From Gnetum montanum (lineage: Eukaryota; Streptophyta; Gnetopsida; Gnetales; Gnetaceae): a stretch of 40,245 nt of DNA. A program made the position numbers and the translations under genes. A model generated the notes under the pieces. That model was not told where the DNA came from. It made no database searches and saw only the letters and a list, made by a program, of their open reading frames with translations. Of this stretch, positions 21,316-32,213 are shown in pieces (positions within the stretch are counted from its first letter, which is position 1; each line of letters opens with the position of its first letter). The stretch is taken from positions 12,334 to 52,578 of the forward strand of contig MNCI01003306.1 of assembly GCA_015680685.1 (NCBI GenBank). The letters run 5' to 3'.

Positions 21316-21546
21316 TCTTCTCCATCACACTTCATGCCATCAAGGAATGTGCTGTCCAATTTTGAAAAGTTATGTCATGGTGTTTAATTTTGTGTCTTGA
21401 ACACTGTTATTTTTTGTAGTGTGTTGATTCGTATACTCGGGCACCCCATTTTTTGTCAAGTCAGTTAGTTTATTTTGTTTGCAAAAAGTCAGTCAATAAT
21501 CCCATACCTTCCCAATTGTAAAAGAACTCAAGGACAAGTTTTCATT
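21316..21546 (+). other. 3' untranslated tail of element B
   Basis: The tail after ORF3 shares the segments 'cgggcacccc' and 'gtcagtcaataatcccatacct' with the tail of C (31620-31700, element strand). It contains no gene. Confidence 0.6.
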
Positions 21547-21560
21547 CAGTCATGGGGGTA
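21547..21560 (+). promoter_or_regulatory. Terminal polypurine tract (copy B)
   Basis: CAGTCATGGGGGTA directly abuts the TG of the 3' LTR. The same tract lies at 31540-31553 beside the 3' LTR of C. Confidence 0.75.
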
Positions 21561-22398
21561 TGATGAGTCACGTTCGGTTGGTTGCGTCAATGAGGTCTAG
21601 TCAACGCAGTGTTGATTTTCAGCTATAAATATGCACCTACTAGCCACATTTATGGCATAAGAGATTGTAGTTGCAGTGAAGTTCTTATAGTTTTTCTATT
21701 TGAAATTTAGAATTTTCCTTTTGAGTGCCCACAATAGGAGTCATTAAGTGTATGGATCTTTATTCGAGCATTGTTGTACTTTAGCATGATAGTGTGTGCG
21801 GCAATAAAGATGAGCTTTCTAATAAACCTCGTAGCATTTTGGATAGTTTAAATATTTATTTGTGCATTTAATGTTTTCAATTATTTATTAAATGTTTTCA
21901 GTAATTAAGTTAATGAAGTGATTAAGTAAGGTAGATTAAACACATAAGTATGACCACTTTGAGTGTAACACATATTTGCTTGGTAATCCTAATAGTGTTA
22001 TTGCTTGGTACACCTAGTAGTGTAGCACTTGGTTACCCAGCAGTGAATACATGGGTTTAGGACATGTATGGAAAGTGGGACTGGATGCTTATGTTAGGGC
22101 TAGTTAGACATTAGTTAATTAGTTAAATTCAATTAGTCAATCCAATTATTCTATTTTCTTTTAAAATACCCAAACCATAAAATACAAAATGATAAAAATC
22201 AAATACCTCAATTACACTTAACCATACTAGTGTACATCACAAGTGTAATTAGGAAGACAATGATTGACCTTAAGGTAAGATTCACTTCCTAGAAGACTAG
22301 TGCACTAGAAATGATAAAGTCCATGGAATTCGACCAGATCGTGTGGGAAAGCTTTGTGATTCGTACAGTTGGGCATAGGGGTACCTCATCACTCATCA
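21561..22398 (+). repeat. 3' LTR of element B (838 bp)
   Basis: It runs from TGATGAGTCAC to CACTCATCA. TATA box at 21623-21631, AATAAA at 21803-21808. Compared with the 5' LTR it lacks about 130 bp of U3 repeat. Confidence 0.92.
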
Positions 22399-22403
22399 CA
22401 TGG
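22399..22403 (+). repeat. Target site duplication, right copy (CATGG)
   Basis: CATGG directly after the 3' LTR equals the bases before the 5' LTR (9552-9556). Confidence 0.85.
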
Positions 22404-23426
22404 CATAAAGCACTCAATTGCCCTTCCACTTATATGTATGTTGACTCTATGAGCTTCAAGGTTTGATCACGACAATTCCTTTTCAACCTTACCTCTATTG
22501 TGCTTGTTTGTTTGACCTTAGGATAGTCTATTTATTTTCCATTTTTCTAATCCATTAGTTTGGATGTCATCCAAGATAATATTTTAATGTTTTGGTATTC
22601 TTACTTTCTTTTGTGGCTTTTTTGATTTGATTCTTGGTTGGATTTTTTGGATTTTCATGAGCATTTGTTATGCTTATTCTTTTCATTGACAATTGTCATG
22701 TGGATCAAGCCATGTGTCATATAAGTCAGTTGTGAGGGAGAGGTACTGATTTGGGTATGTACTTTGTAATTTTGATGGTTATTTAAATTATTTTCATGAT
22801 ATTTTTTCTTACCCATGCATGCCTTGATTTCATAGTTTTGATTATGTTTCTCCTATATTGTCGAAGGTTATACTTATCATTATTCCTATGGCCATTTTTT
22901 GTAATGGTAGTATATTGCCTTAAGAATCTCACTTGATTATTAGCATTTTCACAGCTCATCATGTGTAGGTAAGAGAGCCACTAGTCTTGTAAGAATAAGA
23001 GGAGCAACATTAATTACCAAATCTAACGCCTGTACCTTAGAGACCTCCCTCAAGAGAGAGATCCAGAGGTAGATGACCATGATCTTGCTCTTTAGGATGA
23101 GTGTGTACCCAATAAGATCTTTTGAACAAGTGCCAAAGAAGTTAGTAGGAGATGATTTAAAGATGGATGACATGGAAGAAGACATAGATGAAAATGATGT
23201 GTGAAAAAGAACTATCTTTCTAGCTTCTTCTTATTCCATGTAGGTATGTTAGGGGAATTTTCTCCTCTACCATAATCCCTTGACACTTTTTAGTGAGATG
23301 GCTTGTATTATAATGTAGTCATGGTCTATATTGTATAGCTATAATTGCCTTGCATTAATCTTATCATGTTTCTAGTTCTTATTTTTGTCTTGGGTTTTAA
23401 AGCTATGGGACTAGCTTTACTTAGTT
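22404..23426. other. Flanking DNA, no certain gene
   Basis: T-rich DNA. A plus-strand open segment at about 22966-23203 (no ATG start) ends in an acidic tail (DDMEEDIDEND). It reads like the end of a protein, perhaps of another retroelement, since a purine tract and TG follow downstream (23427-23436). I could not identify it. Confidence 0.3.
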
Positions 23427-24250
23427 GTGAGGGAATGATGAGGCATCCAATGACAATTTGTATATCGATTGTAAGCCTTGGATTTGGAAAGTATTTTATG
23501 TGCTATGTGTTTGTAGTCTAGCATGTTTGGTTGAGGTTCTTAATCTTCATAGGTGCATCTTCACCTTCTATGTTACACTTTGAAGTTGTATGCATTCCAA
23601 GCTTCTTAGGATGATTTTGGCTTCATTCAAATGTGCTACGATCCCTTCAACATGTGCCTTGAAGTTCTAGCTTCCTTTTGGGATCCATTATGCAAAGTGT
23701 GATTTTGGAGGGCATGCACTGATGACCTTGCATTAATGTACTCCTTACTTACCTAAATTTGGGCTAAAGTACTAAAAGTGCATTTTGATTGGCCAAGACT
23801 ACATTGATGGACATTTATCGATGCCTAGACATTAACGAGCCTCCTCCATTTCTCTACAAAAGCTATAAATACTCAAGATGAGATTTCACGCACATCTTAA
23901 CCATAACTTTGATTTCATTTGAGTTTTTGCTATCCAATTTATGTGAAGAGCTCTTTTTCCCTTAGGTAAGTTGATTTCTTTCCATTTCTTATGTGTTTTT
24001 TGTGTCATCACTTTCACAAGTGTGGCTAGACTTTGTCAGAGTGCTACCTTGCTTACATAGGCCATAACCATTTGATTAATGCAAAGTCTAGTATTGCATA
24101 GTGAATAAAGCTCATGGTTTTCCCTTGTTTTACTATTGGTGCCTTAAACATAAAATAAAAAAAATATTTATTTAATTTTTATTTGATTAAGCTATGATGA
24201 TTGTTCCTTTCAAAAGGAGCTTACAATTGTACAACATGGTGATGGGCCTT
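23427..24250 (+). repeat. Candidate LTR of a second element family
   Basis: A purine tract GTGAGGGAA (23427-23435) is followed by TGATGAGGCATCC, and CTATAAATACTC lies at about 23869-23880 at the spacing expected for an LTR promoter. The 3' end of the repeat could not be placed and no partner LTR is in the window. Confidence 0.3.
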
Positions 24251-25339
24251 TAGGATTGTGATTAAGAACCATTTATTACATTTCGTGTGTGGTGTTGTAC
24301 CTATCTATGAGAGGGATTGCAACACTAGCATTGCACCTATCTTCATGAGGGATTGCAATGCATGTGTGTTTATTATTTTTTTATCCCTTATAATTCCAAA
24401 ATACATAAAAGTTATAAATATTTTCTCTATCCTCCATCGTGGAAACACAAGATTTAATTGTAACATATTTATTATAATATCTTTTATATTCATTGAATGC
24501 AACAATATACACGTGTGTTCTTGGCAATTCACTTGACATCATCTTCAAAGCTTATGATTGGATTGCACTACATTCTTTATGATATAATCCCATTGGTTTA
24601 AAATCGATGGGACCCCTATCACTCGTTGTTCGTGAACACCTAAAAAATTAAATGTAGAACAAATTCATGATCTCATAACACATAACTTTTGTAGTTAGAA
24701 ATTTATACTATGCTAAACAAAATAATTAAAATCATAATTATAAAATAATAGGTGATATTGAGTTATAAACCTCTATCAATCTTAGGGTATACCTATGTTT
24801 CAATTATTTGAGGTTCCAACAACTCATAATTATAAAATAATAGTAAGTTGAGATGGTGGTAGAAGGGAATGAAGAAGTGGGACATGAGGTGCCTAACCAT
24901 GATCATAATGTCTCCCACATGTGCCATGTGATTAAAATGATCATCTTACATATCCATTGGGATTTAAAACCAAGTTCATCCTCTTACTAGTGACATCACA
25001 CTACATTATCCTAGGCCCACCATCATGAAACCAAATAATTACCATATTGAAATAACACCACTCAACAAGAAAAAGTTAGAAAACATACATTAGAATTATT
25101 AAAAATAATTAATTAATCATTGATATTCAAGTTGTACACCTGGGTCATTGGTTAGAGGAGCATCGTCAAGCATGCATTACATGTCTTTTTAGTGGTACCC
25201 TTAGAATAGTTTCTTTTAAAAATTAATTGATTATTTATTTTATTACCCTTGTCATAAGACCACCTTTGGGCATGGGTCACATGCCTTTCTATGTAACAAA
25301 AGAAAAATTGTTTTAAAATAATATTTCCCAAAANNTCTT
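24251..25339. other. No gene recognised
   Basis: AT-rich DNA. The frames at 24258-24536 (plus) and 24305-24532 (minus) overlap each other. They contain a short direct repeat (GAGGGATTGCAA at about 24309 and 24347) and no domain. NN at 25334-25335. Confidence 0.5.
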
Positions 25340-27390
25340 GGTCCTTTCTCCTTCCTTCAATGGTTGATGATCATTGATTACCTTTAACTTTTTGATATGA
25401 TAAGAACTATATTATTCCCACAATAAGGATATTTTATTAATGGAAATGGAGGGATGGATGTTATGATCTAACTGACATGCATTATTACTCTTTCAATGAC
25501 CTAATAACATAGGATAAAATTCCCACAACGGAGTTGCTTCCTTTATAAAATTTGGCAACTTTATTGATAAAAATATTAAAAAATTTGGAAAATTATAAAG
25601 GTAATGGCCAAAAGAAAGTGAAAAATTATATAAGAAGCAGAAAATGCCAAGAAATGGAAAAATGTATTAAGAAATAGAAAATAAAAAATAGCTTAAAAAG
25701 AATAAACAAAATAGAAAATCTAAATAAATTATAAAACAAAAAGATGAAAAATGCACTTAACCTTGTTACTATATCAAAGTATCTTCCCCACAACTTAGAT
25801 TCAAGAAAGAAATATGAAAGATTGATTTAGTAATAATAGTTGTTAAGGTGGTTGAGGTGTTAGTCTTGCTAGGTTCTTGAAATGGGTTGATTTACTATAT
25901 ATTTATTAATACAAGCTTTTGTAGGTTTAATGGGTGGTAAATTTGTAAACCTCCTGACTTGTAGACTACATGAACTATGTATGATCCTCCACAAAGCATT
26001 TGAAATTTGTACATTAGGGTACATGCTTTGGGTTATAATAAAGGACTATATCACATGGTCAAAGGTCTAAGCATGTAATCCTAAGGTCATGCCTTTTCTT
26101 ATTATAAATTTTATGAACTTCATTATGCATTAAGGTTATCTTGATTTCATCTAGCACATTTTATCTAAACTTAATGTCATCTTTATTTCTAATCCTATGA
26201 TCATCTTGATTTTTTCTAGCATATCTAATTTTATCATACATTCTTACTATGTTAGAATGAGGTCCAAGTCAAAGTCACATGCAATAATTAGTGTACAAAG
26301 TTTTAATTGAATAGATAGTTTTGACAGTTTCCCATATACTAATTCATAAGGAGAATACCCAATAGAAATTTTCCAAGTTTACTTATAAGCCCATAGTGCA
26401 TTATTAATTTTGGTGCTTCAATCCTTCTTATACCTACTAATGGGTTGTATTAGGATTTAGGTGATTTTCCTATTTGTAACTTTCACTTGGTCATTATCTT
26501 AAGGGTGATATGGTGTGGTTAATCTATGGTTTACCTCTAAGAATTGCATTAATTTCTTGAATGTGGCCTTTGCAAATTGTTGGTCATTATTTGAGATAAG
26601 TGCACATGGCAGGCTAGACCTATTTCCCACCTACTACTTAAAGAACTTAGTAGTACTTGTCAATAATTAGTTACTATAACTACTTTAGCCCACTTTGCAT
26701 AATGTTTTACAATAACAATGATGAATGACTTTCCATTAGACAAAGGGATGATGGAAATTATAAAGTCAAATTTTCATAATTCAAAAGTTTCTAGTGGTTG
26801 GATTATTGTGGCTTCTCAAAGCATGCTATAACCTCACTATCTCATCAACAACATTCACAAGATGTAGCAAAGTAATGCAGACCACAAAAGAGCATGGGTT
26901 AAAAATAACAAGCTGTGAGAATTTTGGTGGCCATTCTTTGTCTAGCATAATGGCCTCCACATGGTTCATCATGCATTTCCTGGAGAACTCTTAATTGGTT
27001 AACCTTTGGAACATACTAGTGTACTAAGTCATCTGTACAAATTTTGTTGAGGTTTTTCTCTATCTTCATGAAATGTTTGACCTAGTGAAGAAGTTTTTGG
27101 GTTCTATGTTTATCTCATTTAAGTGGAACTTTCTACTCCTTCAAATATGTAAGGTAGTTAGTAAACCAAGGAATGGTTGCTAATGAGAAAACTATAGCGA
27201 CATTTGCAAAGAAAAGCTTATTGAAAAACTATTAGAATAAAGTTGGGCTCTTCATCAATCTTGTTATCCCATCTTAATTAGGATAAATGATCCACAACAA
27301 TGTTCTTTATCCCCTTCTTATTGATCATCACAATGTTGATTTCATATAAGATGACAAATAATCCCATCTGAATCGAGAGAAAGGATTTGC
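25340..27390 (-). pseudogene. pol: Pol remnant of element E: tail, integrase and end of RNase H
   Basis: Read on the minus strand, 27390-27240 matches the end of RNase H of C (IKNIVVDHLS here, TKNMVANHLSQL there). From about 27060 down to 25880 it follows the integrase region of C, including the line 'ccaagttt...agcccatagtgcatt' at 26370. The third catalytic acidic residue is Lys (codon at 26481-26483, context VKVTNR). Below 25870 comes an A-rich tail like D (7320-7480) with a decayed purine tract near 25783-25800. Nearly every codon run is broken, so it is very old. Confidence 0.65.
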
Positions 27391-27394
27391 AATA

Positions 27395-28500
27395 GTATTC
27401 TTGCTAATAATTTAGATTGATATTAAAATACGATAGCTAATCCATGTCAAAGATGATATCATACTCACCAAGGTCTAGCACATGCAAATCACTATTCCAC
27501 TATCTCTTTTGTATTATCATTGACACATCTCTACATATTTAATCGACTCTAGTCTCATGACCCCCAATGATATACACTAGTAACCCAAGGTAGAGAGCAC
27601 AACATGGAATAGCTAGCCAGGATACTATGCTAGGGTCTATGAATGATTGACTAACATTAGGATCAAACAAAATCAATACAAGAAGGCCTTAAATTATACC
27701 TCTTGTCTCCATAACTATGTTGGGCTACATGTCCAATGGCTGATCTATCGAAGTATACACCCAACCTTGGGATTTTTGTCCTAATCCTCTTATTTGACTA
27801 GTGGAAGCTCCTTGTCTACCTATTGTAGATGGCCTCTACCTACAACCTCCAACTACCTTGTTACTTGATGTTTATCTCATGCACACTCTAGTTCAATGTC
27901 CTAGTGTTTTGCATGTAAAATAATTTGAGCAATTCTTTAGGGCATGGCTAGATTCTTTGCATTTATAACATATTGAAGATAATCCATGTTTGATAAGAGG
28001 AATATCATTACTGGTAGCTAATGATACTCTAGCATCATCCCATTCTTCTCCTCCTGTAGCCTTCTTAGAGGATTAAATCTTCCTCAAGGTGGTGGTCCTC
28101 TCTCTTGGTCTTGTCTCCTACCATACCATGTTGCATCCTTAATTAAACTCCTTTCCAAATCCATGGATATAGCCCTAGCACCATCATATGAAGTAAGATA
28201 TGAAGATAGGATATGATGCTTCAGGATGGGCTAAAGTTTCTTGATGAATCTATTAGTGCTATCCTGGGCATCCATTGGCTTTGTCATGTAGCTACTAAGC
28301 TCTAAGAATATGGCATCATACTATGCCACAAAATAACTACCCTGATATAAGTTATAAAGGTCATTCTCCTTGGCTTGGACATAGTGTATAGAAACATATT
28401 TCTCACTAAAATAAATATGAAAATCCTTCTTGGGATGGACAAGTTGATAGCATATTGGTTGATAGGTACAACTTGGCAGTGGTGGAGGATAGAAGAACTA
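27395..28500 (-). pseudogene. gag-pro: gag-protease remnant of a chromovirus-like gypsy element
   Basis: On the minus strand, a gag segment at about 28150-28400 (LYQGSYFVA, LSSYMTKPMDAQD, RFIKKL) is followed by two zinc knuckles (27929-27970 and 27881-27922). A protease with LFDPNVSQSFI (about 27610-27670, from an LFDPGAS-type motif) and LDLGEYDIIFDMDWL (about 27430-27480) comes next. These are chromovirus-type gag/protease features and differ clearly from the family of A, B and C. RT is absent; the sequence passes straight into RNase H of the other family near 27390-27410. Several stops; inactive. Confidence 0.7.
27881..27970 (-). other. Tandem zinc knuckles of the chromovirus-like gag
   Basis: Knuckle 1 is CYKCKESSHALKNC, a perfect CX2CX4HX4C. 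Knuckle 2 (27881-27922) has the same spacing with its first Cys changed to Tyr and one stop. The canonical spacing contrasts with the CX3H spacing of the main family. Confidence 0.7.
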
Positions 28501-28555
28501 ATTAAGGGATGAATAGAGCAAGATGTTGCTTGGGAGGATTTTATGATTTCTTTCA

Positions 28556-28730
28556 GTAATAGATATGTTTCTACACAGCATGGCCAAGCTAAAGAAGGTA
28601 GATGTCCAAAGGAGAACCCCAAATATGTTTCTACATAGCATATATGTTTCTAGATAGCATGCAATGCCCAAAGGAGAGCCCCAAATATGTTTATACACAT
28701 CATGTGATGCCTAAAGGGGAATCCTAAGGG
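28556..28730. repeat. About 62-bp imperfect tandem repeat, three units
   Basis: ATATGTTTCTACA.AGCAT ... CCAAAGGAGAGCCCCAA recurs at about 28560, 28622 and 28684. The minus-strand frame over it (28498-28698) repeats accordingly and is probably not a gene. Confidence 0.6.
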
Positions 28731-30616
28731 AATCAACAAGGAGGTAGAAGACAAGAACATGCATGGATCAAAGTACCAATAAGGCTAGAGGTTAAAAGAA
28801 GTTCAAATGGAAATGCAAGTAGAAACAAATGACAACTCACTCTACATCACTACTTCACAAGATCTATCTTGGGCTCATTTCTAACTAGGTAAGTCAATAT
28901 TTCTCATACATGTAGGTTAGGGGAGGTTAGGTTTATTTCTTATCTTGTTTTATTTTATTGTCTTTAATTTTCATTCCTTGCCCATGCTAGATACTTTTAA
29001 AAAATGTTTTAACCCATGCATATCCTAAAAGATAGTTGTTCAATTTAGGTGGAGCATCCACCGTACATGTGGGATGTCCACTTGTGGTTAGGTATACTCA
29101 TGTTGGACATCCATACTAAAAGTGAGATATCCTAGCTAGGTCCTTGGGATGTTCATTATGATGGTGAAACATCCCAACTGTGACAAGGTAAAAAAATAAT
29201 ATAAATGTTTGTTGCACATTAGGACATGATAATAAAAACCTTGGAAGTCATTTTCTCATGTGAGCACTCATTTGGGGAAATTATTGTAAAAATAGATCTA
29301 GTAGTGGTAGAGTAGTCATGAGTGAGGTACCTTTAATAAATGATGAAGAAAGAGGTTACAAACCCTCATTCAGATTTGAAGCTATGAAAAAGAGGGATGT
29401 AGGGGATTCTCAAAAGAAGTTAGCACTTGCATGGGGAGTAGTAAGGGTATAAGGATCAACCCCCTCTATTAAAACTAAAAACTCCATAACCCTTTACATC
29501 TAAGTCACTTTCAAGTACAATGTCTAAGTCATCCCCTTTCAATGCCATCCATGGTAAAAAAAAATTGTTAAGTTTTTCAAAATCTTTAATATTGTATCCA
29601 AAAATTTGTAAATAAAAAATTTAAAAAGTAATGAAAATGAGATTCAGTTAGAACATTAATAATTTACAATTAAAAAAAAAAATTAAAACTAAGGTTTTAT
29701 TATGTCCAAAGCCATTTAGAAAGTGACCAATTAACCCTGATGATATAGACCATCTACTACAATATAAGTATCTATAATATAGGTGGTGTTAGAACCCCAT
29801 CATGTAGACTCTTTGTAGCAATATAAGAATGTATAAAAGAGAGTGTGTTGTCACCTAAAATGGTTGGAATAATAGAATGGAAAAATATGAAATGTCATTT
29901 AGGTTGGTGTGTAGGGCTTTTTAGATATTCTATTACTTGCAGATGACCAACCATTCCATTGTGGTGAAGTTGCTAGTTATATCATTATCAAACTTGAAGT
30001 TGTTGGAGGCTAGAGAACTTGAGGGGCTTGGGCACACAAACATCATCTCCATTAAATCCAAATTTCCTCTATCATTTGTGTGCATAAATCCTGTAGGATC
30101 AATATTTGCAATACTATTTATTTGATTGCTCATTTGATCATCCTCTAAGTACATCATCATATTATCAACATTTGAATCTTTTGACCTAGCTCCTCCTTTT
30201 TCTTTTCCCAGCAGATATGACATGTTCAACATCATCATGGTTTCCTCCCTAAATGAAAATGCCTAAAGGCTAAAGAAAATGTAAAATTTTTTCTTTGTTG
30301 CTTTTTTCTCCCTCCCTACATAGACTAGCTCTTGTCATCTTTGCCAACATGATTCTTAATTGTTGATCTCTCCGCCATCCCATGTAACGCATTTTACTTG
30401 CCATTTATAGAAATGATAAAAACATAAAAGCCAATAAAAAGTTCTTTTTTTCTTTAATTAGTTTTATTCTATGCTAGGTGTTATGTTTAAAGACTTTTTC
30501 AAGCTTATGAAAATGGTAAAAAGCTTGATAATTCATAATTAAAATGCCTCCTCCTCCACCTCACCTCTATAGCCTTAAATTATTTTCCACAATCCTTGTT
30601 GTCTTAATTAGGAAAT
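28731..30616. other. No certain gene
   Basis: AT-rich DNA between element E and element C, with several short variants of 'ggatgtccac/catccca' around 29045-29180. The only longer frame is the one at 29933-30238, listed separately. Confidence 0.5.
29933..30238 (-). CDS. Unidentified 101-codon open frame
   Basis: It starts with three Met and is rich in Asn, Asp, Met and Ser. No domain, signal peptide, membrane segment or metal motif is visible. It is not homologous by eye to gag, pol or ORF3 of the neighbouring elements. It may be a chance frame. Confidence 0.15.
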   Translation of the reverse strand: MMMLNMSYLLGKEKGGARSKDSNVDNMMMYLEDDQMSNQINSIANIDPTGFMHTNDRGNLDLMEMMFVCPSPSSSLASNNFKFDNDITSNFTTMEWLVICK

Positions 30617-31539
30617 TTATGAGTAGTGAGGTACCCCTACGCTCAACCATATGAATCACTAAGGTGTTATGTGTGATTGGGTCGAATTCCATGGACCTAT
30701 AGTTATCTCATATACTAGTTCCTCTAGGAAGTGAAATGGCATTGAGAATGTTCATTGTCTTCCCAACTACACTTATGAGGCTCAAGGGTATGGTTTAAGT
30801 GTAATTGAGATATATGAATTTTTATCGTTTTATATGTTATGGATGTAATTGCCTACAATAAGAATAAGGGCATAGTAGATTGAAATTAATGTCTATTGCC
30901 TAGCTAGCCTAACATAAGTAACCACCACACTTTCCTGGACACATCCTAAACACATATAGCACTGTTGGGCTACCAAACATTAAATGTTGCTGGGTTACCA
31001 AATACTATATGAATGTTTGAAGTGGTCATGCTTGTGTTCATTAACTGTTGGAATTAAATTGCTTAATCAAATATGTGAAAGTAAAGAACAAGAAAGTAGA
31101 ATGAATTAAAGAAAATATTAAGCTATTCTCAGTGCTACAAGGATTTTCAAAAGAGTTTGTTCTATCCCTATCACACTACTGTGCTTAGGTACATTAGTGC
31201 TTCAACAAAGAACTGTACACACTTTGGACTCCTTCTACGAGCACTCAGAAAATATTCTAAGTCTGAGGAAAATAAACTATAAGAGCTTCGCTACATTGAT
31301 TAAGAATGATCAAAAGCAACATTGAGGAAAATAAACTGCAAGAGCTTCACTACTTTGATTAAGAATGATCAAAAACTTACTCAAAACAAGAGCCCAAGTG
31401 TAGTATTTATAGACTTGGGGAATATACCTTGACATTGGATATCCGACATCGGATCCAAGCCCTAACATCACATACACAATGTTATGGCCCTGACATCACA
31501 TACCCGAAGTTGCAGCCAACACAAAATAGTGATTCATCA
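30617..31539 (-). repeat. 3' LTR of element C (923 bp)
   Basis: On the element strand it begins TGATGAATCAC at 31539, next to the PPT, and ends CTACTCATAA at 30617. The TATA box CTATAAATA is at 31404-31412. A 59-bp tandem duplication lies at 31265-31382. Confidence 0.85.
31265..31382 (-). repeat. 59-bp tandem duplication in LTR of C
   Basis: GAGGAAAATAAACT...AAGAGCTTC.CTAC recurs at 31265 and 31324 with few differences. It is not present in the LTR of A or B. Confidence 0.75.
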
Positions 31540-31553
31540 TACCCCCACGACTG
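31540..31553 (-). promoter_or_regulatory. Terminal polypurine tract (copy C)
   Basis: On the element strand it reads CAGTCGTGGGGGTA and abuts the LTR start, the same as in B except for one transition. Confidence 0.75.
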
Positions 31554-31939
31554 AATGAAAATTCATCCTGAAGTGAAGAAGAGGAGTAACAAGTTCTTTA
31601 CAATATCACATGTTAGGTAGGTATGGGATTATTGACTGACATGACAAACTAACTTAGATGAAATAGACATACAAACTCTGAGTGCCCAAGTGTACAAAAT
31701 TACAATTTTTACAACATTGGGTGTTCATGAGAAGAGGAGTGAACACCTTGGAGGATCTTGACATCCAACACCTCTTAGCAACAGGAGAATGAGAGAGAGA
31801 GAGAAGAGATACTTTGATCACGAACGGTCCTCATTGTGTGGTACTGCTACATCATCCTTAGTGAAGATAGTCCTGCTTCCAGTCCATGCTTTCCACTGCA
31901 ATCACAAAAAAATCACAAATTAGTATGCAATGTGTATAC
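31554..31939 (-). other. Tail of C where ORF3 is missing
   Basis: On the element strand an acceptor-like TTTTTGTGATTGCAG (ending near 31896) is followed by only about 340 bases before the PPT. These include 'gtcagtcaataatcccatacct', shared with the tail of B. No trace of the Transposase_32-like or coiled-coil parts was found. Confidence 0.55.
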
Positions 31940-32212
31940 ATAACTGTTAATTTCCTTGCCTCGTTGGTGGTTACACCTGGCTAAGTTGTGATTGTGGTAG
32001 ATTGGTTTCTTTGATAATGTTAGTGGAAGGTTGACAAATAGGGTAAAATAAATAAGCTGTCCATTAAATTTGAAAGAGTTCAATACAAGGAANAGCTTAT
32101 TTATTTTACCCTATTTGTCAACCTTCCACTAACATTATCAAAGAAACCAATCTACCACAATCACAACTTAGCCAGGTGTAACCACCAACGAGGCAAGGAA
32201 ATTAACAGTTAT
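31940..32212. repeat. Perfect 119-bp inverted repeat around a 35-bp loop, with N at the right-arm edges
   Basis: The left arm 31940-32058 and the right arm 32094-32212 are exact reverse complements. Single N bases stand at 32093 and 32213, on both edges of the right arm. The left arm is the one collinear with B (about 18335-18385). In a region where all other repeats have diverged this identity points to an assembly or chimeric-read artefact, or to a very recent event. Confidence 0.9.
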
Positions 32213-32213
32213 N

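Larger units (their letters stand above)
9557..22398 (+). mobile_element. Complete Athila/Tat-type retrotransposon (element B, 12.8 kb) with a third ORF
   Basis: The two ends are LTRs starting TGATGAGTCAC and ending CTCATCA, flanked by the same 5 bases, so both ends are original. Inside are a tRNA-Asp PBS, gag-protease-RT-RNase H-integrase largely in one frame, an internal purine tract, a 1.8-kb spacer, ORF3, and a terminal PPT. Many in-frame stops, a lost protease Asp, and small gaps marked N (11507, 16242, 17672, 18904-18917) show that it is dead. The two LTRs differ at about 13 of the first 80 aligned bases after the U3 length difference, all transitions by eye, so the insertion is old. 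Confidence 0.92.

Noticed and set aside
24258-24536. 92-codon plus-strand frame
   Set aside because: Overlaps an equally long frame on the other strand, contains a short direct repeat, and has no domain; likely chance in AT-rich DNA.
28760-28780. Possible tRNA-Met PBS for the chromovirus-like fragment
   Set aside because: Only the first five bases of the complement (TGGTA) fit, and no LTR end can be placed beside it.
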